Positions 6,581 through 14,468 of a stretch of DNA of 48,284 nt are shown one piece after another (the stretch's first letter is position 1; the number at the start of each line of letters is the position of its first letter). A program made the translations under genes and the position numbers. The DNA comes from Bacteroidales bacterium (GTDB lineage Bacteria; Bacteroidota; Bacteroidia; Bacteroidales; F082): contig JAEEII010000263.1 in NCBI GenBank assembly GCA_016281295.1, positions 1-48,284 on the forward strand, given 5' to 3'. Below the pieces are notes generated by a model, which was given only the letters and a program-made list of their open reading frames with translations, did not search any database and had not been told where the DNA came from.

Positions 6581-9118
6581 ATGAATACTACTAACAATAA
6601 TACCAACAACGCCAACACGAACGAAGATCTCTCTTTCCTGGAAGATGGTAATTCAGGGGGGATGCAGTTTAAAGACATCTTAGTGCTTGTTTTTCGGAAC
6701 CTTCCTTGGTTTCTTCTCTGTGCGCTGATTGGGGGAGGTATTGCGTACTATATGGTGAAAAGCCAGGATAGGATTTACTCTTCATCCACTTCGATTTTGT
6801 TGAAGACGGGTTCCAGCGGTGGCTCTGAATCATTCCGTTCCTCGGCGTTGATGAACCAGGTAGCAGGAACTACGGGCGTAGCTGTCAGTTCCATTCACAA
6901 CGAAATCATCATTATTAAGTCGCAGACCTTGATGGAGAATGTGGTGAGGAAACTGAACCTCAATACCGACTACTCCTATACTACCCGTATTGCAAAACGT
7001 AATAAGGTGTTGTATAAGGACTCTCCCGTTGAAGTGCTCTTCCCCGATGCTAACGAACAGCTGAATGCCTCGCTCACGGTGACACCGGTTGATAACAGTC
7101 ATGTGGAGCTCTCTTTGTTTAATGGCAGGGAAGACGTCCCTTCCAAAACCGTACGGGTAGGGGACACAGTCAGCACGCCTGTCGGAAGGGTGGTCGTCCG
7201 CTATACATGGTATTATAATGAGGGTTTCAATAGCATCCCGATTATTGTGAAGCACTATTCCGTGGCTGCTGTGGCTGCGCGCTATCGTAATGCTGTCAAT
7301 GTGGTTCGTGATGATGAAAAAAACACCATCCTTCGCCTTTCTTTGGCGGATACTTCACCAACGAGAGCCGCGGATGTATTGAACACCTTGGTGGAGGTTT
7401 ATAACGAAGACTCGATGGAAGACCAGAAACGTATTTTGGCATATTCTACCAAGTATATTGATGACCGTATCACTTATCTGGATGGCGACATCGACTCTAT
7501 CTCACAACAGGTGGTTAGCTTCCAGCAACGGCATAACATCATCGACCTCGGAACCTACGGTCAGTCATTTGTGGCTTCCAGCGCTGAGTTCTCACAAGAA
7601 CTGAAGGACCTTGAAATCCAAAGGGGCTTGGCACAGTATCTCTTGGAGTTTGTGGAGCAAAATGATGATCACGACCTGATTCCTAGCAATATGGGTCTGC
7701 AAGGGAAGGCAGCTTCCTTAATCGACAAATATGACGAGATTGCGCTCCAGCTGAACAAATACAAACAGTCTGGTACCATGAATAACCCTCAGGCACAAGC
7801 CAAGATGACAGAGCTGATTACTTTGGAAGTCAGTGTGAAAGAGTCATTGGCATCTTATCTTGCAGAGTTGGAGACCAGAATCCGTTCCGCTTCCCAAGGA
7901 CGACAGTCGGCTAACGCCCAGGTGCAAACGGTGCCTGTTGAGCAACTGCGTGTGAGAGCCATCGAAAGCAAGAAACAAATCAAAGAGGGCTTGCTGCTCA
8001 CCATGCTTACCAAACGCGAGGAGCTGCTGATGAATGAGCCGAAAATCGAGCCTTCCTGCAAGGTCATCGACCAGGCTTGGGCCAACTACACGGCCATTGC
8101 TCCTAAACCCAAGAAGGCTGTCATGCGGGGAATCTTGATTGGCTTGCTGGTTCCAGTCCTGGTCATCGTGCTGCGCCGACTCCTCGATACCCGTGTGCAT
8201 TACCGAGGGGATGTGGAAAGACTGACCAAAACGCCTTTCCTTGGTGAGATTCCTTATAAAGATGGAGCAGGGGATCATGCTATCGTGGTAAGAGAAAACG
8301 GTCGTGACTCAGTATCAGAGGCGTTCCGATTGGTGCGGTCTAACCTGGAATACATGAAAAATCAAGATCGCAAGGGCGGTCAGGTGGTGATGTTCACCTC
8401 GTTCATCGTGGGTTCAGGAAAGACTTTCGTTTCATCGAACCTCTCTGCTAGCTTTGCTCATGCCAAGAAAAAAGTGGTGCTTGTTGACCTTGATATCCGT
8501 AAGGCAACCATGAATAAAGTGTTCGGCATGAAAGCGGGTGTGGGTGTGTCCAACTACCTCTCGGGTACAGTGAACACTGTGGATGAACTCATCCATACGG
8601 ATCTCACGACTGAGAATATGGATGTCATTTTCTCTGGTCCTGTGCCGCCTAATCCTGCCGAGTTGTTGATGAGTGAGCGTCTCGACCAAATGGTGGATTA
8701 CCTGCGTGAACGCTACGACTACGTCTTCCTCGATAATGTGCCAGTGGGTATTGTGGCCGACCCGGAGATTGTGAGACGCCTTGCTGATGTAACGCTCTTC
8801 GTTGTTCGTGCCAACAAGACAGATAAACGTTTGGTCTCTGAACTTGACAAGATTTATAGGTCTGAACGCTTCCCGAACCTCTCTGTGGTGCTTAACTCCG
8901 TGAAGTATAAGAAACATGGAGGCTATGGCTATGGAGGCTATGGTTATGGAGGCTATGGTTATGGCTACGGTTATGGCTACGGTTATGGCTATGGTTACGG
9001 TTACGGTTACGGCTATGGCAGCTATGGTTATGGCTATGGTTATGGCAGCGATGAGGATGAGGATGGCAAGAAGAAATCGCATCGTCATCACAGACATCAT
9101 CACCATAAGGATTCATAA
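6581..9118 (+). CDS. Polysaccharide chain-length protein / bacterial tyrosine autokinase (Wzc type) with Tyr-Gly tail
   Basis: An 845-residue inner-membrane protein with the Wzc layout. It has a short Asn/Thr-rich N-terminus, TM1 around residues 40-60 (PWFLLCALIGGGIAYYMV), a large periplasmic Wzz region with coiled-coil segments, TM2 around residues 510-535 (GILIGLLVPVLVIVL), and a cytoplasmic BY-kinase domain. Walker A is FIVGSGKT at 608-615, Walker A' is VVLVDLDIR at 632-640, and Walker B is VFLDNVP at 715-721, where Thr/Pro of the usual ILDTPP is replaced by Asn/Val. The C-terminal tail is extreme: residues 780-822 hold 19 tyrosines alternating with glycine, followed by an acidic run (SDEDEDG) and a Lys/His-rich end. 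The tail is where autophosphorylation occurs in this family. It lies 22 bp after the export lipoprotein gene. Confidence 0.95.
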   Translation: MNTTNNNTNNANTNEDLSFLEDGNSGGMQFKDILVLVFRNLPWFLLCALIGGGIAYYMVKSQDRIYSSSTSILLKTGSSGGSESFRSSALMNQVAGTTGVAVSSIHNEIIIIKSQTLMENVVRKLNLNTDYSYTTRIAKRNKVLYKDSPVEVLFPDANEQLNASLTVTPVDNSHVELSLFNGREDVPSKTVRVGDTVSTPVGRVVVRYTWYYNEGFNSIPIIVKHYSVAAVAARYRNAVNVVRDDEKNTILRLSLADTSPTRAADVLNTLVEVYNEDSMEDQKRILAYSTKYIDDRITYLDGDIDSISQQVVSFQQRHNIIDLGTYGQSFVASSAEFSQELKDLEIQRGLAQYLLEFVEQNDDHDLIPSNMGLQGKAASLIDKYDEIALQLNKYKQSGTMNNPQAQAKMTELITLEVSVKESLASYLAELETRIRSASQGRQSANAQVQTVPVEQLRVRAIESKKQIKEGLLLTMLTKREELLMNEPKIEPSCKVIDQAWANYTAIAPKPKKAVMRGILIGLLVPVLVIVLRRLLDTRVHYRGDVERLTKTPFLGEIPYKDGAGDHAIVVRENGRDSVSEAFRLVRSNLEYMKNQDRKGGQVVMFTSFIVGSGKTFVSSNLSASFAHAKKKVVLVDLDIRKATMNKVFGMKAGVGVSNYLSGTVNTVDELIHTDLTTENMDVIFSGPVPPNPAELLMSERLDQMVDYLRERYDYVFLDNVPVGIVADPEIVRRLADVTLFVVRANKTDKRLVSELDKIYRSERFPNLSVVLNSVKYKKHGGYGYGGYGYGGYGYGYGYGYGYGYGYGYGYGYGSYGYGYGYGSDEDEDGKKKSHRHHRHHHHKDS
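8918..9046 (+). repeat. In-frame Gly-Tyr codon repeat in the tyrosine kinase gene
   Basis: The DNA alternates GGN and TAY codons for 43 codons (GGC TAT GGT TAC and similar, with GGAGGC at the first three units and one AGC interruption at codon 814). Third-base variation means the units are not identical, so the repeat is old enough to have drifted or is maintained by selection on the protein. It is a plausible site for length variation by slippage in multiples of 6 bp, which would change tyrosine number without a frameshift. Confidence 0.85.
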
Positions 9119-9130
9119 TACCCCGTTCTT

Positions 9131-9859
9131 ATGTTTTTTAGTTTTTTTAAATCAAGTTTGCCACAAGGTTTTTTTCAAGGTGCTTGCGACATGCACAGCC
9201 ACCTTTTGCCTGGGGTTGATGATGGTTTTCCCTCCGAGGAGAATACCTTGGAAGGTCTGAGATTCCTCCATCAACATGGAGTGAAAGCTGCTAAAATGAC
9301 TCCGCATTTCATGAAAGACTATCCGGAGAACACACGGGAATCTATTTTGCAGAAATTCAATTCTTTTGTTGAGGCTAATGCTTCTTCGATTCCTCTGGAT
9401 TTGACGCTTGGTGGTGAGTACATGCTGGATTCATGTTTTCCGGATCGCGTGGCGGAAGGCTTGCTGACCTTAGATAAGGAACACACGCTCGTGTTGTGCG
9501 AGACTTCATACATGATGATGGAACCCCTGATGAAAGAGATGCTATATGACATGATGCTGAAGGGTTTTCAACCTGTCATTGCCCATCCCGAAAGATACCA
9601 ATATGCTTCTAATGCGCTGTATCAGCGATGGAAACAAAAGGACTACCTTTTTCAACTCAACTTGTTGTCACTCGCTGGGGCATACGGGAATCCAGCCAGG
9701 GTAAAAGCCCTTCAGCTGCTAAATGATGGCATGTATGACTACATAGGTAGTGACCTTCACCGACTTAATAATGTGGAGCAAATGGTTTCCTCCATCAAGC
9801 TAACCAAGAAACAGATAGATTACCTGCTAAAATTGATAGAGAACAACAAAACCCTATAA
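9131..9859 (+). CDS. PHP-family protein-tyrosine phosphatase (CpsB/YwqE type)
   Basis: A 242-residue manganese-dependent phosphatase of the polymerase and histidinol phosphatase (PHP) superfamily, the usual partner that removes phosphate from a Wzc/CpsD-type tyrosine kinase. Visible metal ligands are DMHSHLLPGVDDG (H22, H24), TPHF, GGEY, IAHPERY and SDLHR near the C-terminus. Length matches the family (about 240-255). It begins 12 bp after the kinase gene and is the last gene of the locus, followed by a terminator. Together with the kinase tail it forms the phosphorylation switch expected to control chain length and export. Confidence 0.92.
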   Translation: MFFSFFKSSLPQGFFQGACDMHSHLLPGVDDGFPSEENTLEGLRFLHQHGVKAAKMTPHFMKDYPENTRESILQKFNSFVEANASSIPLDLTLGGEYMLDSCFPDRVAEGLLTLDKEHTLVLCETSYMMMEPLMKEMLYDMMLKGFQPVIAHPERYQYASNALYQRWKQKDYLFQLNLLSLAGAYGNPARVKALQLLNDGMYDYIGSDLHRLNNVEQMVSSIKLTKKQIDYLLKLIENNKTL

Positions 9860-9870
9860 ACCACCTAAAG

Positions 9871-9906
9871 AAAAAAGGCACCCTCACTCAAGGATGCCTT
9901 TTTTCA
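9871..9906 (+). terminator. Rho-independent terminator after the polysaccharide locus
   Basis: AAAAAAGGCACCC pairs with GGATGCCTTTTTT across a short loop, with one C-A mismatch, giving a stem of about 13 bp that ends in a T-run. It sits 11 bp after the phosphatase stop codon. Confidence 0.8.
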
Positions 9907-9961
9907 TTTATGAGTCTGTCCTGCGGTTGTTCAGTTTTTTTCCTTAGCCCTCCTGGATATT

Positions 9962-9991
9962 CCCCCGCTCTCCATAGTGGAGAGGGGCGGG
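9962..9991. repeat. REP-like GC-rich imperfect palindrome
   Basis: CTCTCCA TAG TGGAGAG with flanking C-rich and G-rich arms forms an imperfect hairpin. The same core (CTCTCCA/TGGAGAG flanked by C and G runs) recurs as a perfect palindrome at 30997-31019. The surrounding gap (9907-10059) lies between converging genes and otherwise holds only a heptamer repeat. Confidence 0.55.
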
Positions 9992-10039
9992 AACTACCGT
10001 GAGCCAATTATTTCAGAAGAAACCCCAACACATAACCCT

Positions 10040-10060
10040 CTAAATTCTAAATTCTAAACT
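10040..10060 (-). repeat. Heptamer repeat (AATTTAG type), three units
   Basis: Read on the minus strand, three consecutive 7-bp units (AGTTTAG, AATTTAG, AATTTAG) begin at the last base of the M3 peptidase stop codon. One of six such arrays in the window. Confidence 0.75.
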
Positions 10061-12183
10061 CACTTCAGTCCTCTCGCTTTGAGGTAAGGCTCTTTGTCGG
10101 GATCCTGTCCGCGGAATTTGCGGTACTGGACCATGCCCTCGTCGTTACCTCCGTCTTGCAGGCAATGCTTGCGGAATGCCGCGGCAATCTCGGGGTTGAA
10201 GAGGTTGCCTGAGGTCTTGAAATAGTTGAAGGCATCTTTGTCGAGAACTTCTGCCCAGGTGTAGGCGTAGTAGCCAGCACAGTAGCCGCCGTTGAAGATA
10301 TGTGAGAAATTGGTGGAACGGTAGCGAGGCAGGATCTCAGGCATCAGCTTGATGGCATCCATCTGCTGTTTCTCAAAAGCATCCACGTCGAGGCCTTCGA
10401 CATCGGTGAGCTCATGATATTTCATGTCGAGGATAGAAGCGGCGATCAGCTCGGTGGTCATGAAACCTTGGTTGAACAAGGCGCTGTTCTCGATTTTCTG
10501 AATCAGGTTGTCGGGCATGACTTCACCAGTTTGATAATGCTTGGCGTAGGTGCGGATGACTTCAGGTTCGGCGACCCAGTTCTCCATGATTTGCGAGGGA
10601 AGTTCCACGAAGTCGTGAGGCACATTGCCGCAGGTCCTGCTGTACAAGCCATCAGAGAAGAAGGCATGAAGTGAGTGTCCGAACTCATGCCACATGGTCT
10701 CGGTCTCGTCCCAGGTGAGCAGGGCAGGGACTGTGTCGGTGGCAGGGGTGAAGTTCATGACTAGTGACACTAAAGGATAAATCTTGTTGCCATTGATGTC
10801 GTGACCGGCCTCGCGGAAGCTGGTGCACCAAGCGCCGCCGCTCTTGCTGGCACGGGGATAATAGTCCAGATAGAGGATGCCGAGGAAGTCGCCGTTAGCC
10901 TCTTTGACCTCGTAGGTCTCCACGCCAGGATAATACACCGGAATGTTGTTGTTCGGGGTAAACGTCACGCCATAAAGCTTGTTCGCGGCGTTGAACATGC
11001 CGTTGCGCACGTTGTCCACCGTGAGATAAGGCTTGATTTGGTTTTCGTCAAAGTCGTACTTGGCTTTACGGAGTTTCTCTGCATAATACCACCAATCCCA
11101 ACCTTCCAGTTTGAATTTGGCGCCTTCTTTCTTGGCGATGGCCTGCATCTCGGCGAGTTCTTTCTTGGCCAATGCCTGTGCGGGGTTAAAGATGTCGATG
11201 AGGAATTGGTCAACAGTGGCAGCGTCATGGGCCATGTTCACGGCAAGGACAAAGTTGGCGTAGTTGTCGTAACCCAGAAGCTGAGCCTTTTGCTGTCTCA
11301 GCTGAATCATTTTCTTGATCAGCTCTTTGTTGTCGAACTCGTTGTTGTTGTCGCCTCGGTTGTAATAGGCCTCGTACATCTTTTTACGAAGGTCACGGTT
11401 GTCGGCGTATTGCAGGAAAGGAATCAAACTGGGCTTGGAGAGGGTGAACACCCATTTGCCTTCCATCCCGTCGTTTTTAGCTTGCTCAGCGGCAGCTTCG
11501 ATGCTGGTTTGCGGAAGACCCGCTAAATCGGCTTCGTTTTCGATGATGAGTTTGAAATTGCTGTTTTCTTTAAGCAGGTTGTTTCCAAATTGCAAGCTCA
11601 ATGTCGAGAGCTTCTCGTTGATTTGGCTCAACTCTTCCTGTTTTTCGGTGGGAAGGGCGGCGCCACTGCGCACGAAGTCATTGTGATATTTCTCCACGAC
11701 ACGGATCTGCTGGTCGTCAAGACCCATCTCGTTGCGGTGCTGGTACACGTAGTCGATCTTCTCAAAAAGTCTCGGGTTCATGGAAATGGCATCACTGTGT
11801 TTCGAAAGCATGGGCATGAGTTGTTCCGCCAGTGCTTGAAGCTCATCGGTGGTGTTGCATTCCAGGATGTTGAAAAACACGTTGCTCACACGGTCCAGCG
11901 TCTCGCCCGACTTGTCGAAGGCGAGGATGGTGTTCTGGAAACTTGGAGTCTCAGCGTTGTTGACGATGGCATCCACTTCCGCAAGCTGCTCTTTCATGCC
12001 AGCCTCGAAAGCGGGCATATAATACTCGGTTTTGACTTTGTCGAATGGAACGACTTTGAAAGGAGTCTGGTACTCAGTGAGAAAAGGATTCTCGATGACG
12101 GGTTCCGTTTTCTTCTCACTGTTGGTACAGGAAGCTAAGGTAATCATGCTTAAAGCAATCATGTTGAGGATTTTTTTGTTCAT
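10060..12183 (-). CDS. M3 family metallopeptidase lipoprotein (peptidyl-dipeptidase Dcp-like)
   Basis: A zinc oligopeptidase of about 707 residues. The active-site motif HEFGHSLH is at residues 499-506 (H499 and H503 bind zinc, E500 is catalytic), preceded by LTWDETETMW. The typical M3 C-terminal YYAYTWAEVLDKDAF segment follows. The start at 12183 (MNKKILNMIALSMITLASC) gives a lipoprotein signal peptide with the lipobox LASC. The frame extends 17 codons further upstream, but that stretch carries the promoter element. Dcp enzymes release C-terminal dipeptides; an envelope location suggests degradation of imported peptides for nutrition. It is monocistronic and diverges from nfeD. Confidence 0.93.
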   Translation of the reverse strand: MNKKILNMIALSMITLASCTNSEKKTEPVIENPFLTEYQTPFKVVPFDKVKTEYYMPAFEAGMKEQLAEVDAIVNNAETPSFQNTILAFDKSGETLDRVSNVFFNILECNTTDELQALAEQLMPMLSKHSDAISMNPRLFEKIDYVYQHRNEMGLDDQQIRVVEKYHNDFVRSGAALPTEKQEELSQINEKLSTLSLQFGNNLLKENSNFKLIIENEADLAGLPQTSIEAAAEQAKNDGMEGKWVFTLSKPSLIPFLQYADNRDLRKKMYEAYYNRGDNNNEFDNKELIKKMIQLRQQKAQLLGYDNYANFVLAVNMAHDAATVDQFLIDIFNPAQALAKKELAEMQAIAKKEGAKFKLEGWDWWYYAEKLRKAKYDFDENQIKPYLTVDNVRNGMFNAANKLYGVTFTPNNNIPVYYPGVETYEVKEANGDFLGILYLDYYPRASKSGGAWCTSFREAGHDINGNKIYPLVSLVMNFTPATDTVPALLTWDETETMWHEFGHSLHAFFSDGLYSRTCGNVPHDFVELPSQIMENWVAEPEVIRTYAKHYQTGEVMPDNLIQKIENSALFNQGFMTTELIAASILDMKYHELTDVEGLDVDAFEKQQMDAIKLMPEILPRYRSTNFSHIFNGGYCAGYYAYTWAEVLDKDAFNYFKTSGNLFNPEIAAAFRKHCLQDGGNDEGMVQYRKFRGQDPDKEPYLKARGLK

Positions 12184-12223
12184 AGCTTTTATTATTCGTT
12201 GATAATGATTTGTTTTGCTGCTG

Positions 12224-12231
12224 CAAAAATA
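12224..12231 (-). promoter_or_regulatory. -7 promoter element for the M3 peptidase gene
   Basis: On the minus strand TATTTTTG lies 40 bp before the chosen ATG. A TTG 22 bp further upstream falls within the 16-bp palindrome at 12242-12257 and could serve as the -33 element, so a protein bound to the palindrome would block this promoter. Confidence 0.55.
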
Positions 12232-12241
12232 CATTTTTTAT

Positions 12242-12257
12242 GTTGCAACGTTGCAAC
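12242..12257. promoter_or_regulatory. Perfect 16-bp palindrome between divergent promoters (candidate operator)
   Basis: GTTGCAACGTTGCAAC reads the same on both strands and is also a tandem pair of GTTGCAAC. It sits between the -7 elements of the M3 peptidase (12224-12231) and nfeD (12282-12289). Confidence 0.5.
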
Positions 12258-12281
12258 CTTTTTTTATTTCTGTTTTTTTAT

Positions 12282-12289
12282 TATTTTTG
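12282..12289 (+). promoter_or_regulatory. -7 promoter element for the nfeD-SPFH pair
   Basis: TATTTTTG matches TAnnTTTG and lies 51 bp before the nfeD ATG. The upstream region is T-rich with no clear TTG at the expected distance. Confidence 0.5.
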
Positions 12290-12340
12290 CTTTGTTAAAA
12301 CAACTGAATAACTGACTGATCAACCTAACACCTAAATAAT

Positions 12341-12775
12341 ATGCAGTATTATCAAATTTGGCTCATTGTTGCCATTATCCTGGTCATCATTGAGATTTGC
12401 ACTGCCGGCTTCGGATCCATTTGTTTCGCCATCGGCGCTGCTTTCTCTGCGCTTGCGGCGGGCCTTGGCCTTGGCGTGACCTGGCAAATCATCATCTTTG
12501 CCGCTGTGTCGCTTCTGACTTTTATCTTCTTGCGTCCTATTGCCATGCGCTTTCTGGACCGAAAGTCTAAAGATGTAAAAACTAATGCCGATGCCCTTGT
12601 GGGTCGTAAAGGCATTGTCTCTGAACGAATTGACTCCACACAACACACTGGTCGTGTCGCCATTGATGGTGATGACTGGAAAGCAGTCTCGGCCAATGGT
12701 TCCGTCATTGAAAAAGGTGTTGAAGTGGAAGTAGTCAAACGCGACAGCATCATTCTAACCGTCAAATATCTCTAA
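12341..12775 (+). CDS. NfeD-like membrane protein (short form)
   Basis: A 144-residue protein of the short NfeD class. Two to three adjacent hydrophobic helices occupy residues 5-65 (IWLIVAIILVIIEICTAGF and following), then a soluble OB-fold of about 70 residues (DALVGRKGIVSERI and GRVAIDGDDWKAVS). NfeD proteins pair with SPFH/band-7 proteins in the same operon and are thought to help organise membrane microdomains or membrane protein quality control. The SPFH partner follows 27 bp downstream. No protease domain is present, unlike the long NfeD form. Confidence 0.9.
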   Translation: MQYYQIWLIVAIILVIIEICTAGFGSICFAIGAAFSALAAGLGLGVTWQIIIFAAVSLLTFIFLRPIAMRFLDRKSKDVKTNADALVGRKGIVSERIDSTQHTGRVAIDGDDWKAVSANGSVIEKGVEVEVVKRDSIILTVKYL

Positions 12776-12799
12776 ATTATTAATTCTAAATTCTTAATT
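12772..12799. repeat. Heptamer repeat array, four units, containing the nfeD stop codon
   Basis: Four consecutive 7-bp units (CTAAATT, ATTAATT, CTAAATT, CTTAATT; complement of AATTNAG). The nfeD TAA lies inside the first unit, and the array ends 3 bp before the SPFH start codon. Confidence 0.75.
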
Positions 12800-12802
12800 A
12801 GT

Positions 12803-13759
12803 ATGAATCCATTCAACATTGTACTCATCGTCTTGGTTGCCCTCGTCGTGATCTATGTGCTTCGGGGCATTAAAATTGTCTCCCAGTCGGAGACCTTGAT
12901 TGTCGAACGTCTCGGTAAGTATAACCGTACGCTCAACGCTGGCATCAATGTCATCTTGCCTGTGATTGAAAAGGCTAAGGAAACCATCGCTCGCCGTCAG
13001 GACGGACGACTGATTGGGACCACTCGCATTGATATGCGTGAACAGGTCTATGACTTTGACAAACAAAGTGTCATCACCAAGGACAACGTCATGACTGAAA
13101 TCAACGCTTTGCTGTATTTCCAGATTGTTGACCCGATGAAGGCCGTCTATGAAATTCAGAACCTCCCCGTGGCCATCGAGAAACTGACTCAGACCACCCT
13201 TCGTAATGTGGTGGGTGAGATGGAACTCGACGAGACACTGACCTCACGCGACACCATCAACTCAAAACTGCGTAACGTGCTCGACGATGCCACTAACAAA
13301 TGGGGTGTCAAAGTGAATCGTGTGGAGCTTCAGGACATCACACCGCCCGAAAGCATCCGCCGTACCATGGAACTTCAGATGCAAGCCGAGCGTAACCGTC
13401 GTGCCGAAATCCTTAAGGCAGAAGGTGAGAAACAGGCACAGATCCTGAACTCCGAAGGTGAAAAACAAGCCGAAATCAATGCGGCTGAGGCCGACAAGCA
13501 AGCTAACATCCTCAAAGCTGAAGGTGAAGCTCGCGCTAAAATCCTCCAAGCTGAAGCTGAGGCTACCTCCATCCGCAACATCGCCGAAGCCGTGGCAGAC
13601 CGTGGCGGTGACCCGGTGAATTACCTCCTCGCTGTTAAGTACATCGAAACCCTCAAAGAAATCGCTTCCGGCCAGGATAATAAGACCGTCTATCTGCCTT
13701 ACGAAGCAACCAATATGCTGGGCTCAATCGGTGGTATCAAAGACTTGTTTGCAAAGTAA
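12803..13759 (+). CDS. SPFH/band 7 (paraslipin, QmcA-like) membrane protein
   Basis: A 318-residue protein anchored by one N-terminal helix (NIVLIVLVALVVIYVL, residues 3-20). The SPFH domain follows (IVSQSETLIVERLGKY through the RRTMELQMQAERNRRAE segment). A long Ala/Glu/Lys coiled coil at about residues 190-255 has repeated EGEKQAQI/EAEGEA motifs, and a short C-terminal domain includes LLAVKYIETLKEIA. The protein oligomerises at the inner membrane and is expected to work with the NfeD protein encoded just upstream. A terminator follows 48 bp after the stop. Confidence 0.94.
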   Translation: MNPFNIVLIVLVALVVIYVLRGIKIVSQSETLIVERLGKYNRTLNAGINVILPVIEKAKETIARRQDGRLIGTTRIDMREQVYDFDKQSVITKDNVMTEINALLYFQIVDPMKAVYEIQNLPVAIEKLTQTTLRNVVGEMELDETLTSRDTINSKLRNVLDDATNKWGVKVNRVELQDITPPESIRRTMELQMQAERNRRAEILKAEGEKQAQILNSEGEKQAEINAAEADKQANILKAEGEARAKILQAEAEATSIRNIAEAVADRGGDPVNYLLAVKYIETLKEIASGQDNKTVYLPYEATNMLGSIGGIKDLFAK

Positions 13760-13806
13760 TATGACAAGTTGACAGAAAATTCTGTAAATATTTCATGAAT
13801 AATGAC

Positions 13807-13836
13807 AAAATGGCAGCTAAATTAGCTGCCATTTTT
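13807..13836 (+). terminator. Rho-independent terminator after the SPFH gene
   Basis: AAAATGGCAGCTAA and TTAGCTGCCATTTT are perfect 14-bp arms separated by one base (the real loop is formed by the A/T pairs at the tip), followed by a T-run. Confidence 0.88.
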
Positions 13837-13897
13837 GATTTTAGGTTTGAAAACCCTCAAAAATAGCTTTGGCCTACATTTTGACTATCCCTTCAGC

Positions 13898-13916
13898 GTC
13901 GTTCAAACTGAACGAC
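13898..13916. promoter_or_regulatory. Inverted repeat upstream of the Hsp20 gene (candidate operator)
   Basis: GTCGTTCA-AAC-TGAACGAC is a perfect 8-bp inverted repeat 45 bp before the Hsp20 ATG. It lacks a T-run, so it is unlikely to be a terminator. It does not match the CIRCE element of HrcA. Confidence 0.4.
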
Positions 13917-13961
13917 AGAAAAACTGAATAATTAAACAACTAAAAAATAGGAGATTAAGCT

Positions 13962-14387
13962 ATGTATTTGACTAGAAGAACTCAGGATTTCATTCCTACC
14001 TTATTCAATGAACTGATGAACATGGACACGGTGTCCTATTCAGAACCTAAGATGAACATCATCGAGAACAAAGAAAACTATTTGATCCAGTATTCGGTGC
14101 CTGGCTTGAAGAAGGAAGACCTGAAGATCTCCATCGATAGTGAAGGTAACTTGGTGGTGGAAATGAGCAAGGAAAACAACCAGAAGGATGACAAGAAAGA
14201 CAATGGCGTTCGTTACCTGCGTCGCGAGTTCACTTCCGAGCAGTTCCGTAACACCTTGGTGTTGCCCGACGACATCCATCGTGACCAGATCACTGCAAAA
14301 GTCGAGAACGGCATCCTCGAAGTCACCTTACCAAGAGTGACTGTTGAAGAGAAGAAAGCCCTTGTTCAAAACATTGAAGTGCAGTAA
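13962..14387 (+). CDS. Hsp20/alpha-crystallin small heat shock protein
   Basis: A 141-residue ATP-independent holdase chaperone that binds unfolding proteins in the cytoplasm. The alpha-crystallin domain spans about residues 28-120 (NIIENKENYLIQYSVPGLKKEDLKIS in its first part, FRNTLVLPDDI in the middle). It ends with the conserved ENGILEVTLPR segment. Unusually for this genome, the start is preceded by a Shine-Dalgarno-like AGGAG at 13949-13953, 8 bp before the ATG, which settles the start. The gene is monocistronic, between the SPFH terminator and its own strong terminator. Confidence 0.95.
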   Translation: MYLTRRTQDFIPTLFNELMNMDTVSYSEPKMNIIENKENYLIQYSVPGLKKEDLKISIDSEGNLVVEMSKENNQKDDKKDNGVRYLRREFTSEQFRNTLVLPDDIHRDQITAKVENGILEVTLPRVTVEEKKALVQNIEVQ

Positions 14388-14390
14388 AAA

Positions 14391-14440
14391 GAAGACAGAA
14401 GTGGGAAGCGCCTGAACGCTTCCCACTTCTGTCTTCTGTT
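14391..14440. terminator. Strong bidirectional terminator between Hsp20 and the M16 peptidase
   Basis: A perfect 20-bp stem (14391-14410 with 14417-14436) has a 6-base loop. It is followed by TGTTTTTT on the plus strand and by TTTTTA on the minus strand, so it serves both converging genes. Confidence 0.92.
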
Positions 14441-14468
14441 TTTTATTCTTTATTCTTTATTCTTTAAA
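14441..14468 (-). repeat. Heptamer repeat array (AATAAAG type), four units
   Basis: TTTTATT, CTTTATT, CTTTATT and CTTTAAA read on the plus strand. The M16 peptidase stop codon (complement of 14457-14459) lies within the array. Confidence 0.7.

Noticed and set aside
8432..9106. Minus-strand frame with ITIAITVAITIAS-type repeats
   Set aside because: It is the reverse complement of the Gly-Tyr codon repeat, not a membrane protein.
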